64,000 bases of DNA from Campylobacter ornithocola (GCF_013201605.1 NZ_CP053848.1:310001-374000); one strand, 5' to 3'. Counted from the first letter of the stretch, positions 9,865 to 19,036 are shown. The notes: generated by a model from the letters alone, not told the origin. Numbers and translations are program-made.

Positions 9865-11586
9865 ATGGCGGAAGTATTAAAAAAAGTAGATGTGGTAACA
9901 GTAGGGGCTGGTTGGACAGGTGGTATAGTTGCAGCAGAACTTACCAAGGCTGGCTTGAATGTACTGAGCTTAGAGCGTGGTATGATGCAAACTACGGAAA
10001 ATTTTGCAATGATTCACGATGAGTGGAGATATGGTATTAACTATGGTTTAATGCAAGATTGCTCAAAAGATACAGTAACTTTTCGCCATAATGTTAATGG
10101 TTTAGCCTTACCATATAGAAAAATGGGATCTTTTTTACTTGGAAGTAATGTTGGCGGTGCAGGGGTTCATTGGAATGGTTGGACCTTTAGGTTTTTACCT
10201 TATGATTTTGAGATTAAAACAAAAAGTTTTGAAAGATATGGTAATAAATTAGGTAATGATTATACCTTACAAGATTGGGGTTTAACCTATAAAGACATGG
10301 AGTCTTATTATGACAAGTTTGAAAAAACCTGTGGAATTTGTGGAGAAGAAAACCCACTTGCTGAAAAAATGGGTTTGTTTAGATCAAGTCCTTATCCACA
10401 AGAACCTTTAGAAAATACTAAAATGCTTAAACGCTTCGAAAAAGCTGCAAAAGAAATGAAATTACATCCATTTAGATTACCTGCGGCTAATTCAAAAGGT
10501 GGTTATACTAATCCAGATGGTCAAGATCTAGCCCCATGTCAATATTGTGCTTATTGTGAGCGTTTTGGTTGTGAGTATGGTGCTAAGGCTAGTCCTATTA
10601 ATACTGTCATACCTAAAGCCATGAGCACAGGAAAATATACTATAAGAACTCATAGTAATGTTATAGAAATATTAAAAAAAGATGGCAAAGCTACAGGAGT
10701 TAGGTTTGTAGATACTAGAACTATGAAAGAGTATATTCAGCCAGCAGATATTGTAGTGCTTACAAGTTATATGTTTAACAATGCTAAGCTTTTAATGGTA
10801 AGTGATATAGGTGAGCAATATGATCCAAATACAGGCAAAGGAACTTTAGGTAAAAACTATTGTTATCAAATCAATATGGGAACAACAGCGTTTTTTGATG
10901 AGCAATTTAATACATATATGGGTTCAGGTGCTTTGGGTACAACTTGTGATGATTATAATGGGGATAATTTTGACCACTCAAAAGAGAAGTTTTTGCATGG
11001 AGCTATGATTTATAGTGTGCAACTTGGAAATCGTCCTATTCAATCAGCTCCAGTGCCAAAAGGGACTCCAAATTGGGGAGCTAAATTTAAAAAAGCTTTA
11101 AATTATAATTTTACAAGAGCTATTACAGTAGGAGGACAAGGAGCATCTTTGCCACACAAAAGCAATTATTTGAGTTTAGATCCAACCTATAAAGATGCTT
11201 TTGGAATGCCACTAATAAGACTTACTTATAATTTTACAGAGCAAGATCGTGCTTTGCATAAATTTATAACAGATAAAACAGCTGAAGTAGCTAAAAAAAT
11301 GCAAGGAGTGAGATCGATTAAAAAAGGAGCATACTTGAAAGATTATAGTGTAGTGCCTTATCAATCTACGCATAATACAGGCGGAACTACAATGGGTGCT
11401 GATCCTCAAACAAGTGTTGTTAATACTTACTTACAACATTGGGATATGGATAATCTTTTTGTTGTTGGTGCAGGAAATTTTCAGCACAATAGTGGATATA
11501 ATCCTACTGATACAGTTGGAGCTTTGGCTTACCGTTGTGCAGAGGGTATTTTAAAATATCATAAAAATGATAGACAATTAGTATAG
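9865..11586 (+). CDS. GMC-family flavoprotein dehydrogenase (gluconate dehydrogenase catalytic subunit)
   Basis: A 573-residue GMC oxidoreductase corresponding to Cj0415. The FAD-binding motif VGAGWTGGIVAAEL is at residues 12-25, a second FAD region SNVGGAGVHWNGW is near 95, and the C-terminus has the family histidine and asparagine in FQHNSGYNPTDTVGA. There is no signal peptide, so co-export with the Tat-tagged small subunit is expected. Electrons from gluconate or a similar sugar acid would pass to a periplasmic cytochrome; no cytochrome gene is adjacent. Substrate is inferred from C. jejuni. A hairpin terminator follows. Confidence 0.88.
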   Translation: MAEVLKKVDVVTVGAGWTGGIVAAELTKAGLNVLSLERGMMQTTENFAMIHDEWRYGINYGLMQDCSKDTVTFRHNVNGLALPYRKMGSFLLGSNVGGAGVHWNGWTFRFLPYDFEIKTKSFERYGNKLGNDYTLQDWGLTYKDMESYYDKFEKTCGICGEENPLAEKMGLFRSSPYPQEPLENTKMLKRFEKAAKEMKLHPFRLPAANSKGGYTNPDGQDLAPCQYCAYCERFGCEYGAKASPINTVIPKAMSTGKYTIRTHSNVIEILKKDGKATGVRFVDTRTMKEYIQPADIVVLTSYMFNNAKLLMVSDIGEQYDPNTGKGTLGKNYCYQINMGTTAFFDEQFNTYMGSGALGTTCDDYNGDNFDHSKEKFLHGAMIYSVQLGNRPIQSAPVPKGTPNWGAKFKKALNYNFTRAITVGGQGASLPHKSNYLSLDPTYKDAFGMPLIRLTYNFTEQDRALHKFITDKTAEVAKKMQGVRSIKKGAYLKDYSVVPYQSTHNTGGTTMGADPQTSVVNTYLQHWDMDNLFVVGAGNFQHNSGYNPTDTVGALAYRCAEGILKYHKNDRQLV

Positions 11587-11590
11587 ATAT

Positions 11591-11620
11591 ACTTGAAGCA
11601 TTTTGCTTCAAGTATTATTT
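11591..11620 (+). terminator. Rho-independent terminator of the GMC dehydrogenase operon
   Basis: ACTTGAAGCA and TGCTTCAAGT form a perfect 10-bp stem with a TTT loop, followed by ATTATTTTT. It begins five bases after the flavoprotein stop codon. Confidence 0.8.
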
Positions 11621-11722
11621 TTCGCTACTATCTTTTTCTTTTTTCTTTTTCCACAAATGAAGCGCAGCTCCACATGCACCACCAACAATAGCGGCAATGA
11701 TAAGATTTGTGATAAAATCCAT
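11615..11722 (-). CDS. Small membrane protein of 35 residues
   Basis: A short reading frame opposite to its neighbours: a hydrophobic helix at residues 3-21 (FITNLIIAAIVGGACGAAL) and then a lysine-rich tail, HLWKKKKEKDSSEK. This is the profile of a single-span small membrane protein with its tail inside the cell. AAGGAAAA lies six bases or so before the ATG. The stop codon abuts the terminator hairpin of the convergent GMC operon. I do not recognise a family. The good ribosome site and the coherent helix-plus-tail design argue for a real gene, but it is too short to be certain. Confidence 0.55.
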   Translation of the reverse strand: MDFITNLIIAAIVGGACGAALHLWKKKKEKDSSEK

Positions 11723-11813
11723 AATTTTCCTTTTTAAAAATTGTTTTTGTTTTGATAAAAAACGATTTTGGATTATAATATAAAAAGCATAATACTATAT
11801 TAAAGGAAAGTAT

Positions 11814-12143
11814 ATGGAAGAAAAGTGTGATTTTACAGAATGCGGGTTTAATTATACATTATCTTTGATTTCGGGTAAGTATAAGATGAGTGTTTTGTAT
11901 TGTTTATTTCGCTATGAAGTAGTAAGATATAATGAACTTAAAAGATATCTTGGCAATATTTCTTTTAAGACTTTAACGCACACTTTAAGAGAGCTTGAAA
12001 ATGATGATTTAATCACACGTAAAGAATACCCACAAATCCCTCCAAAAGTAGAATACCGCCTTGCTAAAAAAGGTCAAAGTTTAATTCCTATTTTACAAGC
12101 AATGTGTGATTGGGGTGAGATAAATCAAAAGGAAGAAAAATGA
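11814..12143 (+). CDS. HxlR-family transcriptional regulator
   Basis: A 109-residue winged-helix protein of the HxlR type: CGFNYTLSLISGKYKMSVLYCL at the N-terminus, the recognition region RYNELKRYLGNISFKTLTHTL and the wing with YPQIPPKVEYRLAKKG. Members often sense thiol-reactive compounds or aldehydes through an N-terminal cysteine; here Cys5, Cys10 and a cysteine near 36 are available. Its stop overlaps the start of the lipocalin gene (ATGA), so the two are co-translated. It may control itself, the lipocalin and the convergent alcohol dehydrogenase; this is inference. Confidence 0.85.
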   Translation: MEEKCDFTECGFNYTLSLISGKYKMSVLYCLFRYEVVRYNELKRYLGNISFKTLTHTLRELENDDLITRKEYPQIPPKVEYRLAKKGQSLIPILQAMCDWGEINQKEEK

Positions 12144-12592
12144 TAGAATTATTAGATGGTATAAATTTAGAAAAATACATGGGCACATGGTTAGAAATGG
12201 CTAGAAAACCTGCCTTTTTTCAAAAAACTTGCAAAAGCGCTAAGGCAGAATATGAGCTAGAGTATGAAGGCTCTACACCTATAATTAAAGTCAAAAATAT
12301 ATGCACTAAAGAAAATGGAGAAATCTCTCAAGCAAATGGCAAAGCAAGGGTAAAATCTCCAAGGACTTTGGCGGTTAAATTTAGTATTTTTATGAATGTT
12401 TTTAACAAACCAAATTATGAGATTGTTTACATTGATACAAATTATCAAGTTTCTATCGTAGGTAGTCCTGATAAAAAATATTTATGGATTTTATCAAGAC
12501 AAATTTTAGCAAAAGAGCAAATAAACTCTTTGCTTGAAATAGCCAAGCAAAGAGGTTTTGATATAAGTGATGTGATTTTTGATGAGTATTAA
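12140..12592 (+). CDS. Lipocalin family protein (Blc-like)
   Basis: A 150-residue lipocalin. The family's first motif appears as YMGTWLEMARKPAFFQK at residues 12-28, later strands as YEIVYIDTNYQVSIVGSPD and the closing motif as KYLWILSRQ. Bacterial lipocalins bind lipids or small hydrophobic molecules, usually as outer-membrane lipoproteins such as E. coli Blc. This one has no signal peptide or lipobox, so it appears cytosolic, which is unusual. It is translationally coupled to the HxlR regulator, and its end overlaps the convergent alcohol dehydrogenase by 4 bases. Ligand unknown. Confidence 0.85.
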   Translation: MIELLDGINLEKYMGTWLEMARKPAFFQKTCKSAKAEYELEYEGSTPIIKVKNICTKENGEISQANGKARVKSPRTLAVKFSIFMNVFNKPNYEIVYIDTNYQVSIVGSPDKKYLWILSRQILAKEQINSLLEIAKQRGFDISDVIFDEY

Positions 12593-13671
12593 TCTTCTGT
12601 GCTCATATCGATTACATAGCGGAATTTGGCTTTTCCTGAAGTGAGATTTTCATAAGCTTTGTCAATCTCGCTTGGTTTGATGAGTTCAATTTCAGGATAA
12701 ATTCCATGTTCTAAAGAAAAATCAAGCATTTCTTGAGTTTCTTTAATACCACCAATAAGCGAACCATATACTTTTTTACCTGCTTTAAATACAAAATGAA
12801 TAATGTTAATGCTAGGACTTACTTCATGTGGAGGTAATCCTACTATAGCCATTTCACCACCAAATTTTAGTAAATCCATATAAGCTAGCGGATCATAAGG
12901 GGTTGGTATGGTGGAGATGATGAGGTCAAATCTTTCTTTTACTACACTTTTATCAGTACTAGTATAAAAATTACTTACACCCATAGCTAGAGCTTCTGCT
13001 TTTTTGTTTTCATTTCTTGCAAAAACACTTACTTTTGCACCCATTTTCACAGCATATTTTACTGCCATCATACCAAGCCCACCAAATCCTGCTATAGCTA
13101 CGCTTGAGCCTTCTTTGATATTTGAAAATTTAAGCGGTGAATAGGTAGTAATGCCTGCACAAAGTAAAGGTGCTACTTTTTCAAGTGGAGCATTTTTTGG
13201 TACATTGATAGCAAATTTTTCACTTACTACGATGTTGTTTGAGTAGCCTCCATAGGTGTTTTCATTGTCATGAAATACATCTTTGCAGTTATAAGTAAAT
13301 ATGGTTTTGCCATTTTCGCAAAATTGTTCTTGAGATTTTTTGCATGCTTCACACTCTCCACATGAATTTACCATGCACCCAACTCCAGCTAAATCGCCTA
13401 CTTTAAATTTACTCACATTTTCACCTACCGCGATAACTTCACCTGCTATCTCATGTCCGGGTACACAAGGATAGGTTGCTTCACCCCATTCGCTTCTTGC
13501 GGTGTGAATGTCACTATGGCAAATTCCTGCGTATTTGATAGCGATTAAGATATCATTTTTGCCTATTTTATGGCGTGTAAATTCAAAAGGTGTGAATTTA
13601 GAATCTTTGCTAAGCATAGCATAACCTTTGCTTTTAACACGACCATTTTCTAAAAAGATTTTTGAGTCCAT
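12589..13671 (-). CDS. Zinc-dependent alcohol dehydrogenase (YahK/cinnamyl-alcohol type)
   Basis: A medium-chain dehydrogenase of 360 residues. Catalytic zinc ligands are in GICHSDIHTARSEWG and PGHEIAGEV, the structural zinc site is CGECEACKKSQEQFC, and the cofactor fold is GFGGLGMMAVKYA. The pattern fits NADP-dependent aldehyde reductases such as YahK. Its promoter side faces an AT-rich gap with AAAGGAGAG before the ATG. Its end meets the lipocalin gene. Along with MdaB and the aldo/keto reductase it makes a cluster of reductases for aldehydes and quinones. The physiological substrate is not visible. Confidence 0.9.
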   Translation of the reverse strand: MDSKIFLENGRVKSKGYAMLSKDSKFTPFEFTRHKIGKNDILIAIKYAGICHSDIHTARSEWGEATYPCVPGHEIAGEVIAVGENVSKFKVGDLAGVGCMVNSCGECEACKKSQEQFCENGKTIFTYNCKDVFHDNENTYGGYSNNIVVSEKFAINVPKNAPLEKVAPLLCAGITTYSPLKFSNIKEGSSVAIAGFGGLGMMAVKYAVKMGAKVSVFARNENKKAEALAMGVSNFYTSTDKSVVKERFDLIISTIPTPYDPLAYMDLLKFGGEMAIVGLPPHEVSPSINIIHFVFKAGKKVYGSLIGGIKETQEMLDFSLEHGIYPEIELIKPSEIDKAYENLTSGKAKFRYVIDMSTED

Positions 13672-14038
13672 TTTCTCTCCTTTGTGGTTTTTAAAATTAT
13701 AAACTAATTAAGGTAAATTAAATTAGGGTTTTATGGATTTATCTATTTTGTTTCAATTTTTGCATATAAACTATAAATTTCTATTATATGTTAAGATCTT
13801 TATGTTAATTGGTAATTTTTTATACTTTATAACGTATTTTCGTACTTTATATATGTTTTTATCTACAAAAGGAAGTAAAAATTTACTTCCTAAAAGTTAT
13901 TATACTGAGAAGAAAATTTAGCAAGTTTTGTATATAGAAAAGCTTAGAAAATTTTTTCTAAAATACTAAATTTATGTTAAAAATCATTTTAAGCTTGCTT
14001 TTTATTGAAAATCAGGTTGTTATTAATAAAAATTATAA
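13672..14038. other. AT-rich gap between alcohol dehydrogenase and aldo/keto reductase
   Basis: 367 bases without a convincing gene. The left part is the promoter region of the alcohol dehydrogenase, with TATAAT on the minus strand about 25 bases before its start. A 62-codon plus-strand frame at 13733-13921 is hydrophobic but looks like chance coding in AT-rich DNA. A short hairpin is listed separately. The remainder shows nothing I can name. Confidence 0.5.
13871..13890 (-). terminator. Possible weak terminator after aldo/keto reductase
   Basis: GGAAGTAA and TTACTTCC form an 8-bp stem with a 4-base loop. On the minus strand it is followed by TTTTG, which would suit termination about 150 bases after the aldo/keto reductase gene. 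The U-run is short. Confidence 0.35.
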
Positions 14039-15040
<1,002 letters not shown>

Positions 15041-15047
15041 TTAATAA

Positions 15048-15078
15048 ATTATAAAAGCTAACACCTAGTGTAAGTCAA
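15048..15078 (-). promoter_or_regulatory. MerR-type promoter and operator of the aldo/keto reductase gene
   Basis: On the minus strand TTGACT (15073-15078) and TATAAT (15048-15053) are separated by 19 bases, longer than the optimum of 17 and diagnostic of promoters that MerR-family activators untwist. The spacer contains the dyad CTTACAC-TAG-GTGTTAG (15058-15074) with one mismatch. The merR-like gene lies directly upstream. Binding is inferred, the spacing and dyad are seen. Confidence 0.75.
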
Positions 15079-15120
15079 GACTAAAACTTTAAAAATTTGG
15101 AATTTTTTAAAGTTTTAGTC
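15079..15120 (-). terminator. 17-bp perfect hairpin at the end of the merR operon
   Basis: The arms 15079-15095 and 15104-15120 are perfectly complementary with an 8-base loop. On the minus strand the structure starts inside the last codons of the merR-like gene and ends one base before the -35 of the aldo/keto reductase promoter. It lacks a U-run but would insulate the two transcription units. Confidence 0.55.
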
Positions 15121-15538
15121 GTTTTTTACGTTTTTTATAATTTTTGCTTAGAGGATTTAGTTTATCTTCACCCTCTTTTGTCATTTTTTCATAATATTTC
15201 ACTTTAAAATCAAGTTTTTTTAAAATAGCTTGAAACTTTTGGATATCTTTTAGTGTTTTTTCTTTTAAGCTTAAAATAATCTCTAGCCTCTCTTTAGCTG
15301 TGTTTTTTCCTTTAGCACAAAGGGCAATATAATCTTTTAAATCTTTAATGCTCATACCAATTTGTCTATAGCAATCTATCCAGAGTACCCATTGTAAGTC
15401 TTTTTCACTGAAATAACGTACCCCTTTTTCATCTTTTTCTATGTAAGGAAAAAGACCTTTATCCACCCAAAATCTAAGCGTTCTACTAGAAATACCTGTT
15501 TTTCTCTCTACTTCTATAATAGTGTAAGCCAAATTCAC
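15107..15538 (-). CDS. MerR-family transcriptional regulator
   Basis: A 143-residue regulator with the MerR N-terminal winged helix: YTIIEVERKTGISSRTLRFW, then GLFPYIEKDEKGVRYFSEKDL, then a dimerisation helix with many lysines. It has a tryptophan (RFWVDKG) in place of the usual RYYEKxG. The effector-binding tail is short and lacks an obvious cysteine set for metals, so a reactive small molecule is more likely. It overlaps the upstream cyclophilin-like gene by 4 bases and is the last gene of a four-gene operon. Its likely target is the promoter at 15048-15078. Confidence 0.88.
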   Translation of the reverse strand: MNLAYTIIEVERKTGISSRTLRFWVDKGLFPYIEKDEKGVRYFSEKDLQWVLWIDCYRQIGMSIKDLKDYIALCAKGKNTAKERLEIILSLKEKTLKDIQKFQAILKKLDFKVKYYEKMTKEGEDKLNPLSKNYKKRKKRLKL

Positions 15539-15939
15539 TCCTTTGTGATTTTTACATTGAAATCACCTTTTTGTGCTTTTAATATTTCTAAATCACCTTG
15601 TACTTTACCCAAAAACACCAAATCATCATTTGCCTTCTGTAATTCATAAAAAATACCAATATTTCCCCATGGTGCATAATAAAATAAATCCCCAACTTGT
15701 GGTTTATAGGTACTATTTCCTTTTGCGTTTAATGTTTGCGGTAAATGAGCAATTTTTTCTTTTTTTGCAAAATCACTAAATTTTAATTCCATAGGTAAGG
15801 TATTATAAAACTGCTTTGAAGTTTCATTCTCTTCTAAAATTATAAGCAACTCTTTATCGTCAAAAAGTAATTTTATCTGCATTTGTTCCCCTAGTAAAAA
15901 ATTAAAACATATTAAACATGAAAACAATATTTTTATCAT
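15535..15939 (-). CDS. Exported cyclophilin-like domain protein
   Basis: A small protein with a signal peptide (MIKILFSCLICFNFLLGEQ) followed by a cyclophilin-like beta-barrel of the type found in DUF-level families: MQIKLLFDDKELLIILEEN, then LPQTLNAKGNSTYKPQVGDL and YYAPWGNIGIFY. Such domains resemble the cyclophilin fold but usually lack prolyl isomerase activity. The start is ATG 15939; the TTG two codons upstream overlaps the previous gene and has no benefit. It lies between the carboxymuconolactone decarboxylase gene and merR in one operon. Function unknown. Confidence 0.8.
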   Translation of the reverse strand: MIKILFSCLICFNFLLGEQMQIKLLFDDKELLIILEENETSKQFYNTLPMELKFSDFAKKEKIAHLPQTLNAKGNSTYKPQVGDLFYYAPWGNIGIFYELQKANDDLVFLGKVQGDLEILKAQKGDFNVKITKE

Positions 15940-15941
15940 AA

Positions 15942-16811
15942 TCAAGCCTTTAGAGTAAGGCTGTCAAGTACTACAATAGCGTTTAATGCCTTTGGATAGC
16001 CGATGTAAGGGATAAGCGCAGCTATGATATCTAGCAAATCTTCTCTACTTTGGCTCATATTAATATTCCCTTGCATATGAGCTTTTACTTGATTATCAGC
16101 TCCACCAAGTGAGATTAGATACACCAAGGTTAAAAGTTCTCTAGTTTTCAAATCAAGTCCATTTCTTGTGTAATAGTCTCCAAAGCAATTTGCACTTAAA
16201 AAATCATTTATAAAGCTTTTATCCTTAGGGGTAGATTCTATCATTTTAGTGATATTTACCTCGCCAAAAATCATATTTTGTATTTCTTTACCTTTTGTTT
16301 TACGATTAGATTTTGTAGTTGTACCTTGCGACTTTAAAGGCAGAGTAATATTTAACTCTTTAAATATATCATTACAAAGACTTAAAAAATCAAGTACCCT
16401 AGCAAAACCTATATAAGGTGTGGCTTGATAGATTATTTCTTTAATCTTAATAGGATCTACCTCATTTTTAATCGCCGCTTTGAGTAAAATTCCAAACTCT
16501 ATTTTTCCACCCACTGCTAAAGTAGAAGCAAGTGTGATTAAAAAATATTTTTCTTTATCTAAATTTGCCTTTACAAAACTTTCGCCAAAAGTAAAATTAA
16601 TGTGGTTGGTAAAATATTCTTTATCATTTTGTATAAGTGTCAAATTCTCTGTTTTTCCAAAAAATTTCTCAAAAATTTCTTTTGCTTTTTGTGTTAATTG
16701 CATGGTTTTTTCCTTAGTAGTTTTTAAAGTTTGCGAAAAAATCGTGTTAGATATTGTACTCAAAAATATAAAAGTTTTTATACTTAAATTTAAAAAGTTT
16801 CTACGTTTCAT
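15942..16811 (-). CDS. Exported carboxymuconolactone decarboxylase-family protein
   Basis: A 289-residue protein with two carboxymuconolactone decarboxylase (AhpD-like) domains, near residues 50-140 and 185-280; the second shows LLTLVYLISLGGADNQVKAHMQG and AALIPYIGYPKALNAI. It lacks the CxxC of AhpD in both domains, so a peroxidase role is doubtful. The N-terminus MKRRNFLNLSIKTFIFLSTI looks like a twin-arginine signal. It sits in an operon after the cupin gene. Such fusions often occur next to cupins and aldo/keto reductases in Proteobacteria. Reaction unknown. Confidence 0.85.
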   Translation of the reverse strand: MKRRNFLNLSIKTFIFLSTISNTIFSQTLKTTKEKTMQLTQKAKEIFEKFFGKTENLTLIQNDKEYFTNHINFTFGESFVKANLDKEKYFLITLASTLAVGGKIEFGILLKAAIKNEVDPIKIKEIIYQATPYIGFARVLDFLSLCNDIFKELNITLPLKSQGTTTKSNRKTKGKEIQNMIFGEVNITKMIESTPKDKSFINDFLSANCFGDYYTRNGLDLKTRELLTLVYLISLGGADNQVKAHMQGNINMSQSREDLLDIIAALIPYIGYPKALNAIVVLDSLTLKA

Positions 16812-16851
16812 TTTTAAAATTTATCATATATTTGTAGAGATTTTATAAGCT

Positions 16852-17352
16852 TTACTCTTGCTTTCTTGCCTCTTTGAGTGCATTCTTATACTCTTCATCG
16901 CTAACTAATTCCAACCATTCTACATTTCTACCATCGATTTCACTTGTGAGTGCTATATGCACCCCTTTACTTGTATTCGTTGCTCCGTGGAAATGCTTTA
17001 CTCCAATTGGACAGCTTATAACATCACCTTTTTTGGCTATTACAGCTTTTTGACCTGGTACTTTTGTAATAATTTCTCCTTCTGTTATAATTAAGGTTTG
17101 TCCTTTAGGGTGAGTGTGCCACGCACTTCTAGCATTTTTACTAAATTCTACTAAGCCACCACTAAAATCTCTCCATTCATTTGCCTTGAATATCATATGT
17201 ATTTTAACATCACCACTAAAGATTTTAGAATCCCCTTTAAAGCTTCCATGCTTTCCGGCTTTTTCTATAATTTGCATGTTTTCTCCTTTATATACTTGAT
17301 TGGCAAATGATAAAATGATACTTGTAAGTGTTAAAAATAGAATTTTTTGCAT
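16852..17352 (-). CDS. Exported cupin-domain protein
   Basis: A 166-residue single-domain cupin with an N-terminal signal peptide (MQKILFLTLTSIILSFANQ). The metal-binding motif is seen as SAWHTHPKGQTLIITEGE and the second cupin motif as PIGVKHFHGATN, retaining the histidines expected for a metal centre. It resembles the periplasmic cupins often annotated as hydroxynitrile lyase-like. It is the first gene of the cupin, carboxymuconolactone decarboxylase, cyclophilin-like, merR operon. AAGGAAAG precedes the ATG. An in-frame ATG at residue 26 exists, but the signal peptide supports the longer form. Confidence 0.85.
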   Translation of the reverse strand: MQKILFLTLTSIILSFANQVYKGENMQIIEKAGKHGSFKGDSKIFSGDVKIHMIFKANEWRDFSGGLVEFSKNARSAWHTHPKGQTLIITEGEIITKVPGQKAVIAKKGDVISCPIGVKHFHGATNTSKGVHIALTSEIDGRNVEWLELVSDEEYKNALKEARKQE

Positions 17353-17403
17353 ATCTTTCCTTAGTTTATAACTATAAATAAAATATAACAGAATTTAGTT
17401 AAT

Positions 17404-18585
17404 TTAAAGCATCAAAACAATATCCACTAAATCATTTTCTTTTATATCATCATTTGCTATCATAAGAGCAGCTTTGTGGTTAAGGTTGTTGATGATGGCA
17501 CTTGAGCCTTGTTTTTTGCCTTTTAAATTGGCATAAATTTTTCCATCTTTAAATTCTACATTGCAAGCCACAAATTCTAAATGTGAACTTTTTTTCTTAT
17601 AGTCGGTACTTGCAAATGCTTTAAATACATAGTCCTTTTCTTGTAAAAACCAAGCATTTAAAAGCTCTCTTACATATAAGTTAAACATCACCATAGCCGA
17701 GTATGGAAAACCCGGTAGGGCAAAGATGAATTTATCTTCAAATTTGGCTATTTTGATGTGCTTGCCAGGCTTTACATCGACTTTGTCTAAGATGATTTCA
17801 TGCTCTTTAACAGCTTGCTTTAAAAAGTCAAAATCCCCCATGGAAACTCCACCAGTGGTAACTAAAATATCACATGCATTAAGTGCTTGTTTTAAAACAC
17901 TTGGTGTTTTTTGCATATCATCTTTTAAAAGTGGGAAAATTCTAGCTTCAGCGCCAAGTTTTTTCGCCATATTAGCTATGGCTATATGATTTGATGAGCG
18001 AATTTGTGCAGGGTGCTCTAAGCTTTCGCCCAAGTCTTTGATTTCACTTCCACTACTTAGCACACCTATGATAGGTTTAGCAAATACACTAATGTGAAAA
18101 TATCCAAGCTCAGCTAAAAGTGCTATCTCACTATAGCCTAGTTTTGTACCTTTAGTGAGTAAAATTTCGCCCTCGGTGTAGCTCTCGCCCACCTTTCTTA
18201 CAGCAAAGCCTTGTGAAACTTTTTCCTTTATATAAATTATGCCGTTTTTAACTTCAACTTTTTCAACAGGCACTAAGGTATCACAACCCTCACTCATCAA
18301 AGAGCCTGTAAAGGTTTTAACACATTCTTTATTTTGTATTTTAAAGCTTGGAAAAACTCCCGCAGGTACTTCGCCTATGATAGACAAAGCTTCATCTTGC
18401 TCACTAAATTTGATCGCATAACCATCCATAGAAGCAGTGGGAAATTGAGGGTTGTTAGTAGAAGCTTTGATGTCTGTGGCTAAAATTCTATCTAAGCACT
18501 GTGTTAAAGCGATGTTTTCTATTTTTTCATATGTTTGTATGTGTGAATGAAGTATGTCTAAACTTTGACTATAAGAAGTTAGCAT
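17404..18585 (-). CDS. moeA: Molybdopterin molybdenumtransferase MoeA
   Basis: MoeA inserts molybdate into adenylylated molybdopterin. The 393-residue protein shows ATSMDGYAIKF near residue 47, VTTGGVSMGDFDFLK near 240, KPGKHIKIAKF near 272 and FALPGFPYSAM near 286. It corresponds to Cj1519 (moeA2). It follows moaE after one base, in an operon cueO-moaD-moaE-moeA. The product would serve the molybdenum enzyme FdhA encoded a few kilobases away, as well as other molybdoenzymes of the cell. Confidence 0.94.
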   Translation of the reverse strand: MLTSYSQSLDILHSHIQTYEKIENIALTQCLDRILATDIKASTNNPQFPTASMDGYAIKFSEQDEALSIIGEVPAGVFPSFKIQNKECVKTFTGSLMSEGCDTLVPVEKVEVKNGIIYIKEKVSQGFAVRKVGESYTEGEILLTKGTKLGYSEIALLAELGYFHISVFAKPIIGVLSSGSEIKDLGESLEHPAQIRSSNHIAIANMAKKLGAEARIFPLLKDDMQKTPSVLKQALNACDILVTTGGVSMGDFDFLKQAVKEHEIILDKVDVKPGKHIKIAKFEDKFIFALPGFPYSAMVMFNLYVRELLNAWFLQEKDYVFKAFASTDYKKKSSHLEFVACNVEFKDGKIYANLKGKKQGSSAIINNLNHKAALMIANDDIKENDLVDIVLML

Positions 18586-18586
18586 T

Positions 18587-19033
18587 TTAGTCCTTAGTGC
18601 TTAAAATTCCTGCTCCTTGAAGTTTCAAAGAGCGTTCTTTGGCGTAAATTTTTTCGCCATTAATGATATCATATTTCCATATAGGCGCACTTGCTTTAAA
18701 ATCTTCTACAAAATCATTAATTAGTTTTAATCCTAATTTTCTTTGCTTGCTTAAAACCCCAGCAAAATAAGAACTCTCATGCACCTTAACCTCACCGATA
18801 GAGTGAGCAAACATCAAGCTTGCATTTTCATTTGCGAGTTTTTGGCACCATTTTTCAAACCAAGTTTTTAATAAAGGCTCATATATATCAAAACTCAAAG
18901 CCTCAATCTCATCTTCAGCTCTAACTATACCGCAAAATGTGATCAAAGCTCCGTAGTTTTTATCTTTAGCATATTCATACCATCTAGCATAAATGCTAGG
19001 AATTTCTAAGGCTCCTTGATGTAATTCAAACAT
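18587..19033 (-). CDS. moaE: Molybdopterin synthase catalytic subunit MoaE
   Basis: MoaE converts precursor Z (cPMP) to molybdopterin using the sulfur carried on MoaD. The 148-residue protein has GALITFCGIVRAED near residue 30, MFAHSIGEVKVHESSYFAGV near 94 and the conserved lysine of APIWKYDII near 120. It starts three bases after moaD ends, in accord with their obligate complex. Corresponds to Cj1518. Confidence 0.94.
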   Translation of the reverse strand: MFELHQGALEIPSIYARWYEYAKDKNYGALITFCGIVRAEDEIEALSFDIYEPLLKTWFEKWCQKLANENASLMFAHSIGEVKVHESSYFAGVLSKQRKLGLKLINDFVEDFKASAPIWKYDIINGEKIYAKERSLKLQGAGILSTKD

Positions 19034-19036
19034 AAC

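Noticed and set aside
13733-13921. A 62-codon hydrophobic frame in the gap before the aldo/keto reductase.
   Set aside because: Composition is what chance AT-rich DNA gives (Phe, Leu, Ile, Tyr, Lys), the ribosome site is poor and it overlaps a promoter and a hairpin. Conservation would be needed to accept it.
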